From: Seminavis robusta
Taxonomy: Eukaryota; Bacillariophyta; Bacillariophyceae; Naviculales; Naviculaceae
Direction of reading: 5' to 3'
Length of the DNA: 64,000 nt
NCBI GenBank assembly: GCA_903772945.1
Contig: CAICTM010000035.1
Coordinates: 62,001-126,000, forward strand
Shown piece by piece: positions 1 through 10,543 of the stretch (position 1 is the first letter of the stretch; every line of letters begins with the position of its first letter). The translations under genes were made by a program, and so were the position numbers. The notes under the pieces are model-generated. The model made no database searches. It saw only the letters and a program-made list of their open reading frames with translations, and was not told the DNA's origin.

Positions 1-1
1 A

Positions 2-1198
2 AAGCCGGCAGAAGTGCCAGCCAAGAATCATCAAAGCACTGCACTAGATAAGCAATCAACAACCAAGGAAGAAACATCTGGACCTCAAAGCGCTACCAAG
101 CCCACAAATGCTCCATCCGGGCCTGAAAGTACTAAGCAACCAACAACCAAGGGAAAAACATCTGGACCACAAAACACTGCCAAGCCCACCAATGTTCCAT
201 CCCCTGAAAGTCCTAGCGCACGAAATAACGTTCCCTCTGCAGCCGATCTTCGAGAGCAAATTCGCCTCTTTGTCGAAGCTGGAGGGGACCTGAAAGACAT
301 TTTGCCGGCCAACGTCGAAGTGCAGCCTCGACGTCAAGCCGACGGAGAAAAGCCTAGGAATACCAGGAAGCCACCGCTGCCCCAAAAGCCAAGTTTTCGC
401 AAGAAGCCAAGTTTTCGCAGGAAGAGTCATGACTCTGACCTCAGTCGATCTGCGCATTCGACCCGGTCTGAAGGGAAGGTCAAGAGACATCATGACTCTG
501 AGCTCAGTCGATCTGTACATTCGACCCGGTCTGAAGGGAAGGTCAAGAGACATCATGACTCTGAGCTCAGTCGATCTGCGCATTCGACCCGGTCTGAAGG
601 GAAGAAACCCACTAGTCGTGCGAAGTCGCCTATGCGTACTAGTAGGTCGGAGACTGATGTCAATCGATCCGGTCATTCGCCCAGGTCCGAGGGAGGCGAG
701 AAACCATCGAGCCGATCGAACTATAGTCATCATCTCAAGACTCCAATTCCCAGGAAGCGGCCTCCCAAGGATGGAAGCCCACCCGGAGGAAAAGAGGGCG
801 CGGAAGGTCGAAAGAAGGGACAACGACCCGGTAGATCTCCAGTTCGCAGGCCTTCGAATGATAGCGCGGCTGACGCTGCCAACAGTAAGACACCGGAAAA
901 TGGCAAGAGGCGGAGCCATCCAGAAGGGGAATGCCACAAAAGACCAAGTAAATCGCCCGTACGAAGGTCATCCAACGATGACACGCCGGACGAAGAACCC
1001 AAGACAAGGAGTCGGTCCGTGGAAGCGACAGGGGGGCGCATGAGAAGGAATCCACATGGGTCTCGAGACTGTCTCCGAAAGCAAAGGTCTGCCCGAAATC
1101 ACAAGGAAGAAGCAGAGAAGCGACAGAGACCTTCTTCGACAACACCCGGGCCCGATGGAGAGAAAGTTGCAGGGTTTAGAGAGGGCGTGGTCTTCTGA
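2..1198 (+). CDS. Arg/Ser/Lys-rich disordered protein, 5' part outside window
   Basis: The reading frame is open from base 2 of the window, and the first possible start inside it is only a GTG, so this is the 3' part of a larger gene. The visible about 398 codons are almost all low complexity. A Thr/Pro/Ser-rich stretch comes first, then one better ordered segment (about residues 75-105, with a hydrophobic patch around RLFVEAGGDLKDILP), then a long basic Arg/Ser tail. The tail has three near-identical 21-residue units (63-bp period, beginning at 428, 491 and 554) built on HDSELSRSAHSTRSEGK, with a diverged fourth near 655. Such RS/K-rich tails are typical of nuclear or RNA-binding proteins, but I recognise no catalytic domain. 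Function unknown. Confidence 0.6.
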   Translation, partial: KPAEVPAKNHQSTALDKQSTTKEETSGPQSATKPTNAPSGPESTKQPTTKGKTSGPQNTAKPTNVPSPESPSARNNVPSAADLREQIRLFVEAGGDLKDILPANVEVQPRRQADGEKPRNTRKPPLPQKPSFRKKPSFRRKSHDSDLSRSAHSTRSEGKVKRHHDSELSRSVHSTRSEGKVKRHHDSELSRSAHSTRSEGKKPTSRAKSPMRTSRSETDVNRSGHSPRSEGGEKPSSRSNYSHHLKTPIPRKRPPKDGSPPGGKEGAEGRKKGQRPGRSPVRRPSNDSAADAANSKTPENGKRRSHPEGECHKRPSKSPVRRSSNDDTPDEEPKTRSRSVEATGGRMRRNPHGSRDCLRKQRSARNHKEEAEKRQRPSSTTPGPDGEKVAGFREGVVF

Positions 1199-1601
1199 GA
1201 GCTGCAGCTGAACATTCATGCTTTTAGGTTTGAATCCTACGTAGTTCTTTTTATTAATTGAGAAATTAGCAAATGAATTACGTACGTCTTCTGGAATTCA
1301 ATCCCACCGAGGAGTATTCGGTGCAAATCTTTCCCCGTGACTGTACCATACCCGCCGTGACATGCCTAGCTAGAAGCAAGTTAGCTGTGCAAGGTTCCTG
1401 TAGATTGAACCCTTCAGTGGTTTCCATTGGTACATGTATTCTTCCGCTCAGTCTCCGCTTCTTGTTGCTTGCCAATCAAAGCTTTGAATAATTCGATTCT
1501 CCAAAGCACGCCAAACGGACAATCTTGCAAATAGCAATTCCTTGTCAACCTTCAAGCTGGAGATACGCCAAAGATCTTCTGCAAATTTCTGGGGAACCCA
1601 T
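1199..1601. other. intergenic, convergent gene ends
   Basis: About 400 bases between the stop of the Arg/Ser-rich gene and the stop of the next gene on the minus strand. I see no further gene, only the two presumed 3' untranslated regions. Confidence 0.5.
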
Positions 1602-2045
1602 TTATGACTTGCGTTGTGAATTGTCGCCTTCTTCTTCGTCGCCGTACAGCCCCTCTTGCAACCAAACATCTTCGTCTGTCTTTCGAATGTTTGCACGTCC
1701 CGTTTTACCGCTGGCTTGTGCCACCGTCAACGAGCGTCGGTTTTTAACTCGACTCTCCATTGCTTTCCACATTGGTTGCAGGTCTTCATCATCCTGAATG
1801 AGATTCGCAATGGATGCCTCATCTTCATCACCCTGCTGAAACTTGTTTTCCAAAGCATCCAATTGTTGTTTTCGCCACTCGGCAGGTTGTCGACCAGAGT
1901 CGCCACTTTTTGACGACAGGAATGCCAAGCGGCGGTCCGGTGTAGGATACCCTCCGGTCGATGAGAGGGCAGCTGCGCCAGGACGCAATGAGAGGCGCTC
2001 AAATACCTGAAAGGAACGGCGGATTAGCATGGCTGAAGAGGACAT
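1602..2045 (-). CDS. small putative mitochondrial protein, function unknown
   Basis: 147 codons from a clear ATG. The N-terminus (MSSSAMLIRRSFQVFERLSL) is free of acidic residues, rich in Arg and Ser, and can form an amphipathic helix, as expected of a mitochondrial presequence. The remainder is soluble and charged, with a DDEDLQPMWKAMESRV segment, a basic middle and an acidic end (DEDVWLQEGLYGDEEEG). The gene is single-exon. I do not recognise the family. Composition and length would suit a small mitochondrial accessory or ribosomal protein, but that is a guess. Its start lies about 260 bp from the start of the plus-strand acetyltransferase gene, so the two may share a promoter region. Confidence 0.6.
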   Translation of the reverse strand: MSSSAMLIRRSFQVFERLSLRPGAAALSSTGGYPTPDRRLAFLSSKSGDSGRQPAEWRKQQLDALENKFQQGDEDEASIANLIQDDEDLQPMWKAMESRVKNRRSLTVAQASGKTGRANIRKTDEDVWLQEGLYGDEEEGDNSQRKS

Positions 2046-2303
2046 GGTGGCGATCGATTCGAACTATACTAGTATGAGAAATGAGTTGCGATCGAGAGAA
2101 CAAGAAACTGGTGGGAACGTACGGTACAGTAAGGTTCAGGGTGAAAAGGGCTTCGTTTCCAGCAAAACAGCCCACTGGCTTATTTTGAAATCCAACCAAA
2201 GATCCGCGTCCGCCATTCGCATTGCTGCAACCCTTCTTCTCTCGATCATCAAATAAAAGGGAACATCATTACTCTAGTAGCCCAAGTATATTGTAGACAA
2301 TCA

Positions 2304-2951
2304 ATGCTCCCTGTTCTGTTTCTTACATTTATAGTCTTTTCTTTCATTACTAGTAGCATGTCGTTACGGTCACATGGACAGTTCCAAACCGAGAGACTCT
2401 TGATCGAGCCCTGGGATACCCCAATGATTGAAGATCCCGAAGCCCTCTGCAAGGAATTATCCTCCATTCTGGATAACGATGTGACGGCATTTTTGCCGCC
2501 CCATTTACTCTTTCAACCGGGAGAAACCAAGGTGGAAGAATGGGCCAAAGCATTTGCTGGTGGATCCTTTGACTTTGCTACCAGCAAAAACAAGATTTCT
2601 ACCATCCGGCTGTCGTCGACCGACACGACAGCGTTGACGGGGCTCTTGATGCTTCGCACCGTGCCATCATCCCAGGAGGACGATGACATTTCCACGGACA
2701 TGCATATTGGATATATTTTTGGAAAAGATCACTGGGGCAAAGGGCTCGCAACGGAATTGCTCAAGGGTTTGGTCAAGCATCTGCAGCAGGCGGGATATCA
2801 AGGAACCCTGCATGCTGGTGTTGCCCACGGAAATCCAGCGTCCTCCAGAGTCCTGGAAAAAGCCGGATTCTCTGCTGCACCTGCTACTAGCAGCGGGGAG
2901 GAACATGATGTGGACTTTTTCATTCGATCTTTTGCTGGCAAAGCGGACTAG
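2304..2951 (+). CDS. GNAT-family N-acetyltransferase (RimJ/RimL-like)
   Basis: 215 codons. After a hydrophobic N-terminus the protein opens with a typical RimJ/RimL pattern (FQTERLLIEPW) and ends with the acetyl-CoA-binding part of the GNAT fold. HIGYIFGKDHWGKGLATELL contains the GxGxA-type loop, followed by the 'N-x-x-S-x-R-V-L-E-K-A-G-F' segment (about residues 180-195). Family members transfer acetyl from acetyl-CoA to amines, often protein N-termini or small molecules; the substrate here is unknown. The first ATG adds an 18-residue hydrophobic leader that could be a signal or anchor; the second ATG (2358, MSLRSHG) would give a cytosolic enzyme. The sequence does not decide between them. 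Confidence 0.8.
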   Translation: MLPVLFLTFIVFSFITSSMSLRSHGQFQTERLLIEPWDTPMIEDPEALCKELSSILDNDVTAFLPPHLLFQPGETKVEEWAKAFAGGSFDFATSKNKISTIRLSSTDTTALTGLLMLRTVPSSQEDDDISTDMHIGYIFGKDHWGKGLATELLKGLVKHLQQAGYQGTLHAGVAHGNPASSRVLEKAGFSAAPATSSGEEHDVDFFIRSFAGKAD

Positions 2952-3105
2952 CTACTAGTAGACTGACGGTTGCTAGGAGCACCTCCCGGCCATTGCAAGT
3001 CTGGCTATCCATGTTCATGTTTCAACAGCTTTGTATCATCTGTGAGCTGTTCAAAGCACACAATCGCGAGCTTTTGCGTCTTACTATTGTTGCCGAGATG
3101 AAACC

Positions 3106-4222
3106 ATGCGCCCTGCATCCGTCTTTGATGGAATCCTGTTGATATATCTACTATTTGTAGCATCTTCCAGTGCATCAGTGGAAGACCAGGAGGTTACCGT
3201 AATAGATCTATCCCAACCATGGAACAGGTCTGCTCTGTACAACAAAAACAGTGCTTATTGCCACATCCAATCGGCCATGTCTCCTCTCTTCAACGAGGGC
3301 TATGCTATTGCGCAAAACGGTGAATTAATAGCCGAAGGGTATGTCAATGGAAACACTCCCAGCAGTCGCCTTCCCATGTGGTCCGCAACCAAGGCTTTTG
3401 CAACCCTATTGATTGGAAAATGGTGGATCTGTATCTGGTCCGAATACAAGAATCGCTGGGAGAAATCTTTGACCAAGACACGGACTGGGAAGCGGTAGAT
3501 CAGACTGTGGAAAAGCAATCACTCTTGACCATGAGGGGTGGCTTGGTAACAACCAATGGCACTAATGAAGCTTGCTTCTTCTTTAGACCCGAGGACTTGG
3601 ATTTTCCCGTTCAGGAGACCCTGCAAGATGTCTTGAGAGCAATCGAGTACCGACCCGACCTACGGGGGTGCCTTTAACAACTTGCCATTTTCGTACATTC
3701 TGTCTCACATTATTGAAAGACGTTCCGGTGGATTGACACCACTGGAGTTCGTGCGAGAACACAACATCTTTGCCAAACTGGGAATTGCGAATGAGGTTCC
3801 GCCTATGGATTGTTGTCCAACCCAAGATCAATGGCCAAGATTGGACAGCTATATCTACAACAAGGCATGGCAGCTCCAGGGGATCGCCTCATTTCTTCTG
3901 CGTGGGTGGACTGGTCCACTCAAACCAGTTGCCTGATGGCCAGAATGTCTTTCCACTTGAAAATGTTTTCATTGGTTATGGCTATCAGTGGTATACCGTT
4001 TCAGACCCAAGTTCTTCTTCCTTACTCTTGCCTGAATTGGAGGGATCCTATGTGGCTGCTGGTGCGGCTACCAATACTGCAATAGGCCTGACTGTAAGGA
4101 TGCCAAGAGAGGTCTTGGTATGCCTGGAGAGGGATTTTAGTATCCCTGGATACCCTCTACAGGGACATAGTCATAGAACGGAGCCACTGGCTCTGTATCT
4201 ACCTAATCTAGATAGCTCATAA
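3106..4222 (+). pseudogene. decayed beta-lactamase-like (class C type) serine hydrolase
   Basis: The first frame starts with a signal peptide (ILLIYLLFVASSSAS) and reaches the SxxK catalytic motif as SATK (PMWSATKAFATLLIG). The expected downstream parts of the family are all present but in changing frames: ESLGEIFDQDTDWEAV...LLTMRGGL (frame of 3378), the NLPFSYILSHIIERRSGG helix (frame of 3682), RSMAKIGQLYLQQG...WVDWSTQ (frame of 3810), and YGYQWYTV with a C-terminal AAGAATN segment (frame of 3770). About four frame changes fall near 3415, 3660, 3810 and 3930. None sits in a clear GT-AG intron, so I call it a pseudogene. Intact relatives are secreted or periplasmic hydrolases of esters or amides; most eukaryotic members are not antibiotic-resistance enzymes. 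Assembly errors could mimic the decay. Confidence 0.75.
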
Positions 4223-4293
4223 TTTACCCAAACAGTCTACTAGATCTAGCTTAAGGCAAATACATTGTTGTCCTTCCCAAGATCAACACAGTC

Positions 4294-4790
4294 GTGGCCA
4301 CCCAGAGCAGTGATTCAACCACTTTTCTGATCTGGGGCTTTCGACAAATCGTTTTCGACAATTTGGTCCTTCAAGCCTACCCACTGTTCACAGGGTTTCT
4401 CTGCAGCTACCTTGGTAAGATGCCAGCGCTCGGGCACAGTTTATGCTTTCCCAAAGAACTTGGCACCAGTCATCTTGGCACCATTGCATGAAATTGGTCA
4501 GCGTTTATCCACCATAGCCACAATGCAGAGAGCAGCAAGCTCAATGTTAGTTGGTACCTGGGCTCAATCCTCATTTGGATATATTCAAACTTGTACAAAC
4601 TTGGGGCTACTGGGGAAGGTCAAGTCACATTTAAAATTGAAGGGTTGATCATCAAGGCCACCTCCACCACTCACATCATCACTGACATTGAGGAACAGAG
4701 GCGGACAACCCGTCTCACAAGCAAACAGTATTATAGCTGGCTCTTCTCCTTTTCCACTTTGAGTTCGACATGTCAACAAAATCCTTCAGA
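4294..4790 (-). pseudogene. degenerate second copy of the VWD-like gene
   Basis: Two stretches match the better preserved copy just to the right. Bases near 4610-4650, read on the minus strand, give FNFKCDLTFPSSPKFVQV, which aligns at DNA level with the GECDLVFINSPKF region of the other copy. Bases near 4364-4415 (ggtccttcaag...ttctctgcagctaccttgg) match 5036-5085. Order and spacing are the same in both, so this is a tandem duplicate in an advanced state of decay, with no usable frame. Confidence 0.5.
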
Positions 4791-4919
4791 AGCCTAGACT
4801 CTTTTGGTGGATGCCAGAGGCTACTTTTGCCACCGCGGGTGATGGAGTTTTGAATGGAACATGCAATGAAGAGGTTAAATATATAAAATACGACAGTATC
4901 CTTTGGGCCCTACTAGCTA

Positions 4920-5905
4920 GTTGCAGTGGGCATCAGGAATAACGCGAAGGGAGAGACACTCAAAAAGGTTGCCTAAAACGCCCCTGCTTCGGCAAGCTCC
5001 AAATCCCCAGCAGCCACGACATCATAGACACACTGGTCCTTCAAGTCACCCCAATTACACAGACTTCCTCTGCAGCTTCCATGGAAATGGCGGATTCACT
5101 CAGGCGGCGCCCTTCTCTTTCAGGGCCAGGCATGGTGCATTGCACTGGGTGTGTGGGAATCTGCTGGCCTGGAAGAGCTTGGGCTCAGTTTCAAGGACTT
5201 GCCATTCCTTGCCAAACCCATCAGCATCTGTCATTACAGCACCATTGCGGGACGTCCACTTGCCAGTTCCAAACTCTCCCAAAAGACCCTGGCTGTCGCC
5301 GTACTCATCAAAGCCAGCACCCACAGTCTTGACACTGACCAGGTCCTTGAAGGATTGGATAATGATCTGCTTTCCCTCTCCAAGCTCAATAGTGAAAGTG
5401 CCTTGCTTGGAATTGCCTTCTTGTGGGTGACAGTGTAACTGTCAATTTTCTGAGTCTAGATCTGCATTGGAGATGCCATCCAACAAGTAGCTACCATATA
5501 CACCAACCTCCAAGAAGCTGTCTCCAATTTGAACAGCAGCAGACTCGATGAAAGAGTACTGGTATCGGGCCTTAGTTCGAATGTGGTTCGTCAATCCAGT
5601 TCCCTGTCCAAACTTGGGGCTGTTGATAAAGACCAAGTCACATTCTCCATGAAAATCAAACCACTTGCCACCCCAAGACTTGAAGTGAGGGTCACCAGTG
5701 CCAGCTTCATCATTTTGGCCTGGAGTAGCAGAGGTTGGTGTTCGGCCGGGAGTACCAGAACTTGGTGTTGGGCCGGGAGTACCAGAACTTAGTGTTGGTC
5801 CTGGTGTGGACTCTTGATTGGTAGGAGCTGGTCCGGGGGTTCCGGTGGTTGGTGTTGGGCCTGGAGTGCCGCACCTTCCTTCGATCCTTCGATCCTTCGA
5901 TCTTA
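4920..5905 (-). pseudogene. decayed secreted VWD-like ('GDPHF') protein gene
   Basis: Read from 5905 downward, the minus strand gives a Pro/Thr/Gly linker of TPGPTPSSG-type repeats, then GTGDPHFKSWGGKWFDFHG followed by ECDLVFINSPKF and IRTKARYQYSFIESAAVQIGD. It then gives TFTIELGEGKQ and SFKDLVSVKTV, a glycine-rich SQGLLGEFGTGKW, FGKEWQVLETEPKLF, and finally DQCVYDVVAAGDLELAEAG. This is the module order of the large diatom/stramenopile secreted family with a von Willebrand type D-like domain. The parts lie in at least three frames and no start or signal peptide is left (the upstream end runs into a gatcgaag simple repeat at 5876-5900), so the gene is dead. The likely ancestral role was a secreted or cell-wall-associated protein. 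Confidence 0.7.
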
Positions 5906-6853
5906 GATGATCTACCTACTCTAAACCCGCCACCCGCCACCCGCCCTCTTTGATTTAGTATACAGTATCATTTCTCAGCAAGGGAGCATATAATTCTATA
6001 ACCGCACGAGGTATCCTCACTGGCATCAGTAGAGTACTTCCGGTACTCTAAGCCTCCGTCTGTGATTTACATCAGCAATGGAGCACAGCCGTTGTCGGCT
6101 CATCTTGGATCTGTGACTGTAAACTGCCGTGCTGTTTTGTGTTTTCATAATATTATTCAAGCTGGCTTGGGCACTCGGTGACTGTGCCCCTTTGTTGACA
6201 AGTTTGTGTAGGGCTAGGGTTCAAAATCTTTATCCAGGGGTATGGGGCAACCACCTCGATTCCCTACATGTACCGGTACTCGTACCGGTATATAAATGCG
6301 TACTTTTGCTTGCTAATCTGCCCGTGATGCATGTTGGTTGGTTAATTTGCCTCCGGTTGCCCCCCACTACAGTAGCACCGATTGAATTCGCCCTGCCGCT
6401 CCCAGCCTCCCTGCTCTCCCAGTGCTACCCACTAACAATGTCACCGTTCTGCCTGGCTTAGCCCCCCCCCCCCCCTGCTCCTTAATTAAAGTATCTATTT
6501 AGTATTTTAAAATTAAAGTTTTTTGGTTTTGTTTTGACAGGGTTGGATGCCGAAATGCATGGATCCCCCCTCTGGAATCGCGTATGTTACGTTTGGTGCA
6601 GCTGGTTTGGTGTCTGCCAAACGTATTGTTTCCCCATACCCCAGAATTGCTCTACCGGTACATGTACTGTACATGCGGGTTCTCTCGAACTCCGCCGAGC
6701 GGTGATGCCACGAGCCGAACATTGACACATCATCCCACAGAACGGATTCACCGGAGCGATCTCCCAAGCCAAAGCATTGAACTCTTCTCACATAAAACCT
6801 CTCCTCTTGGAAAGACAACTATTTTTTAAAATAAATAAATAATCACTACCACC
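5906..6853. other. intergenic region with C-tract and TACCGGTA palindromes
   Basis: No convincing gene. The region holds a run of about 15 C (6461-6475), three TACCGGTA sites (6271, 6283, 6653) and overlapping palindromes such as acatgtac. The last 100 bases are the presumed promoter and 5' leader of the lipase-like gene. Confidence 0.5.
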
Positions 6854-7759
6854 ATGAGTTACAAGCACGAAACGGGTCACTTTCAGGTTCCCTTGAACAG
6901 CACCAAGAAGGGTAACAGCGACGGGAAAGAACTCAAGCTGTTTTATCAACGATGGATCCCCAACAATGTGCCTCCCAAACCAGGCTGTGATTTGGTGATT
7001 CATCATGGGCTTGGTGAACATTCGGATCGTTACGGAAACGTCTTGAGCGTGCTAGAAGACACCGGCATCACAATCTACACCTACGACGTGCGTGGCTGTG
7101 GCCGTTCCGAAGGAAAACCAGGCCATGCCGAGGATTTGTTTCATTTGGCAGAAGACTTGGGTGTCTTTTTGGAGTTTATTGATAAAGAACACAAGGTGAC
7201 AAAACCCATTCTCTACGGGAATTCCATGGGCGGCGCTACCGTCTTGACGTTTATTGGAGTATCCAAGGAAAATCAGGAGCGTGCCAAGGCCGTTGTAGCC
7301 ACTGGGGCGGCCTTGGGAGTCGAAAAGAATTGTTACCAAACAACCATGTCTGGTCTCTTGAGCTGTCTACGGGGAGTCGTCCCCAATGTATGCCTCGATG
7401 CTGGATTGGATAACAAGAAACTGTCCCGAGATCAAAATGTTGTAGAAGCATTCAACGGCGATACCATGACACATCCCATGATCGCCGTCGGCTTGGCATT
7501 CTCCCTCTTGGAATCGGGACGCAAAGAGATTATCCCAACTGCCAAAACAGTCACTCTTCCCATTTTCTTGGCTCATGGTGGAGCAGACGTTATTACCGAT
7601 CCAAAAGGCTCGGAAGAATACTACGAAAACTGTGCATCTACCAAAAAGACATTGAAAATCTACCCCGACTTGCTACATGAAATACACAACGAGCTGAAAG
7701 AAGACAAGGAAAAAGTGCTGGCAGATATCAAACAATTCATCACGGAAAATATGTCATAG
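6854..7759 (+). CDS. monoacylglycerol-lipase-like alpha/beta hydrolase
   Basis: 301 codons from an ATG in good context, single exon, the usual length for monoglyceride lipases. The oxyanion/loop motif HHGLGEHSDRY (residues 50-60) is the family's HG-x-GEHS signature, the strand YTYDVRGCGRSEG follows, and the nucleophile elbow GNSMGG places Ser124. The acid is Asp245 in HGGADVITDP and the base His275 in PDLLHEIHNE, so the Ser-Asp-His triad is complete. Family members release free fatty acid and glycerol from monoacylglycerols, or act as lysophospholipases. There is no signal peptide, so it is probably cytosolic or lipid-droplet associated. The elbow reads GNSMGG rather than the more common GHSMGG, which is a tolerated variation. 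Confidence 0.9.
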   Translation: MSYKHETGHFQVPLNSTKKGNSDGKELKLFYQRWIPNNVPPKPGCDLVIHHGLGEHSDRYGNVLSVLEDTGITIYTYDVRGCGRSEGKPGHAEDLFHLAEDLGVFLEFIDKEHKVTKPILYGNSMGGATVLTFIGVSKENQERAKAVVATGAALGVEKNCYQTTMSGLLSCLRGVVPNVCLDAGLDNKKLSRDQNVVEAFNGDTMTHPMIAVGLAFSLLESGRKEIIPTAKTVTLPIFLAHGGADVITDPKGSEEYYENCASTKKTLKIYPDLLHEIHNELKEDKEKVLADIKQFITENMS

Positions 7760-10543
7760 AAACAAGCCAGATGCCAAGCCGCGAAGCTTGTTCAGTTGGT
7801 TTGCTTGAAGCGTATCCAAATGCTTTTTCATCGCTATATGATTGTCCCAAGCTATGGTTGGGTCTTTTGTATGCGCCAAATTACCTTTGGTTTTGGTTTG
7901 TTCTTTAATTTTAAACTATGCATCTGTCATGATTAACTTAATTGTGTGACGTGATACAGTACCTCCCTCTCTCCTTGTGTTCCATAACTGTGTCGCTGCT
8001 AGTTCAAACTTTTGCTGTTCAACTTCTTTGGTGGTTCAACTCTCTCATCAACAGTGGTAGCGGACGTAAAAACTCAGGACTCTTACTCTCAAATGAAGTT
8101 CTTCATCCAGGCCCGCAACTCGATTTCCCTTGCCGAAGCCACTCATTTACGTCTCCCTGGATCCTGCAAAGCCAAACCCTTAGGCCCCCATGTTGGTCCT
8201 CAATTAATCTCCCCTGATCCCATGGAACCTAGCCAGTCCCGGGTTTCGACTCTTCTTTGCCCAAGCCTGGCCCTTGCTGGCTTCCGTAGATAACCTCCCT
8301 ACTGCAGATGGTATGTACTTTTGCGGTTTGAAGGGATTTCCGCTGGACAAAGAACTCCGCGAATAGGGCGATATCCTCGGCAAACCTAAAATGTACCAAG
8401 ATCATGAGCCCACAAGGCCCCACCACGCCCTGCGAGAATGCCGATTGCTCATACAAACCGAGGATGGGACACTTTGTTCTCCCGGATTGCACGAAAGCGC
8501 CCTCTTCGTCGCTAGTTCTTACGGGCAGCCCATCGGTACTGGCCTCGTCGTCGCTGGCTCCTACCCAGCAACCCACCTACCATGCCTGTCAAGCCATGTC
8601 ATGTGTGGGCAATGAAACAACAGAACAACGCACCATGGCAAATGCAACGGATGCATCGAGCGGCGCTATTGCGTTGCTTCGCCTGTCCGTCCAGACCTTG
8701 ATGATGATGGCCCCCATCGCCGGCTGGCTGCGACTGTTCTTGTGGTATGCTCGAGGTTCCGAAGATCGGGACAAGCGCGATAAGACATGTTAAAACCTGA
8801 AGTCGACGTGCATAACATGCACTGGCATACGAAAGACTCGAGTTGCCTGACCATCTCGCACTATTAGTACCTAGTGCTTAACCTGTTATCCTTCCTGTGC
8901 TAGGGTTGGCGCCGTCGCGCTGGTTCGTTGGAATTTTCATGATTGCCTCGATCGTTGCGCCTTTTTGTCAACCAGCACAGACGGCCCCACAGCTGACGGC
9001 AACTCGAAGACTTAGTTTTGAGTCGCTCGATTTTGGTCTTTTTCCGTGTTGCATCCAGGGCAGGGTGCGAGGGGTGCACTTGTGACAATGTCATGAAGTT
9101 CGAGCCTAAAGAACCCTTCGACATCCCGAACCGCTTTCCTTTGGAGTCTGGAGTCCGTACCCTCCATTTCCCAAACGTTGATGTCTCTGTGAAGCTTTGG
9201 ATTCCCACGAGGTTCACACTGGCTGGTGTCTTCTTCTATTGCTCTTGCAAAGCCACCTTGCTGTGTAATAGTGTAAGATTTCAACTGTCCTCCTCAACCC
9301 CCGGTTCCACTTGGGCAACTCTGTGAAGGATCCTGTTGCTTGTCAATTGGCAGTTTCTTCCCCCATGGCATAATTCCGAGATCCGTTGAAAGATTTTGGG
9401 TTGATTGATCTATGTTGCATTCCCAGCCCCACTAATTGGAACGACCAGCGCTGAGTTGGATCGTTTTGTGCACATGCAGCCCTTGTGGTCTTGTCGGTCG
9501 TAGTTTGACTAGTTGCTGCGGTCCCGCCAGTGCGATGCAAAAATATTCTCTTCCCACTTGAACTGATGTAAGTCGAGAACTCGCTGCTCTCGTTGACGAC
9601 TAACTTTACAGTACATGTACCAGGATCCGTGAAGATGAGTCAAACGATTCCCCCTGCAGATACTTTGTACGATGGTTGTCGTTTTTGTGGAAGACATCAG
9701 CCAGAACAGCCACGCAAGATTCGATTTTTGCTGGCTCAAAGAAACATCCATTAGCGATCGTTCTCTTTGTTGTGGTACCGCAACGCTGCCCTGGAAGCTT
9801 CAAGGGAAACTCATAATAGTACCATCTTTCCTCTGATAACATTCACGATCCTCGTCTTTGCATTCCTCTTTCCACACCTTTCACAATGTCTTACAGCCGG
9901 TTGGAACCTCAACAAGCCTCCCTGAAAATCTTGCCAAGGGGTGTACCAGCAGCACACTTTACAGGAGCAATGATGTTTCCTCCTCAAATTTCTCCATCAA
10001 GTATCTCACCACCTCAGAATGAGGTTGCCATGGTGACCTCTCTGTTTCAACATGGCCTCCAGATTGGTTCCTCGACGTCATAACCATCCATCTGTGTTCC
10101 TGGACCATCCCGATGGAGTATTTCTGTCTGTTCTTTCATGTGTCTATCCATGTTTTTCATCACCATTGTCCTTATTGAGTTTATATGTCTCCATGTCGAT
10201 GACTTGACCATTCGATCACTGGAGAGCAGCCCATAGTCCACCATGGCGACAAGACAGCGTCCACCTCAACAAGCAAGTTGAGTGCAAACGAGAATTGTCG
10301 TTGACAGACCCTTGCGGCTTTGGAGCTTTTGTGACCCTCAGTGGCTTCGCATGCGTGGGTTTTGAGAGACTTATTCTGTAATCTCCAATGCATCATTACG
10401 TTTAAGTACCAAAAGCAATCTGCGATAACTACTTAGTACTTCCAACCCCACACTGCTCAGCTTGGATCCATATCTGCATCATTTTTGTCCACTCTTTGCT
10501 CTTTCGACCATCCATCCGGTACAATCAAGTACAAACAACCAAG
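7760..10543. other. long intergenic stretch without a supported gene
   Basis: About 2.8 kb. Two weak candidates exist. 8404-8793 (+) is 129 codons from ATG with a hydrophobic segment (about residues 85-115) and coding-like codon choice. 9886-10083 (+) is 65 codons from ATG in a cacaATG context. Neither resembles a family I know and both could be chance. The rest shows frequent short palindromes (acatgtac) but no RNA gene or repeat array. Confidence 0.4.

Noticed and set aside
56-937. 293-codon minus-strand frame
   Set aside because: Mirror of the repeated Arg/Ser-rich gene; the repeats RPGRMRRSTELRVMMSLDL are the complement of the sense 63-bp repeats.
3106-4222. Serine hydrolase as an intron-rich working gene
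   Set aside because: The frame changes do not sit between plausible GT and AG sites of the size seen in other genes here, and conserved segments run right up to the breaks.
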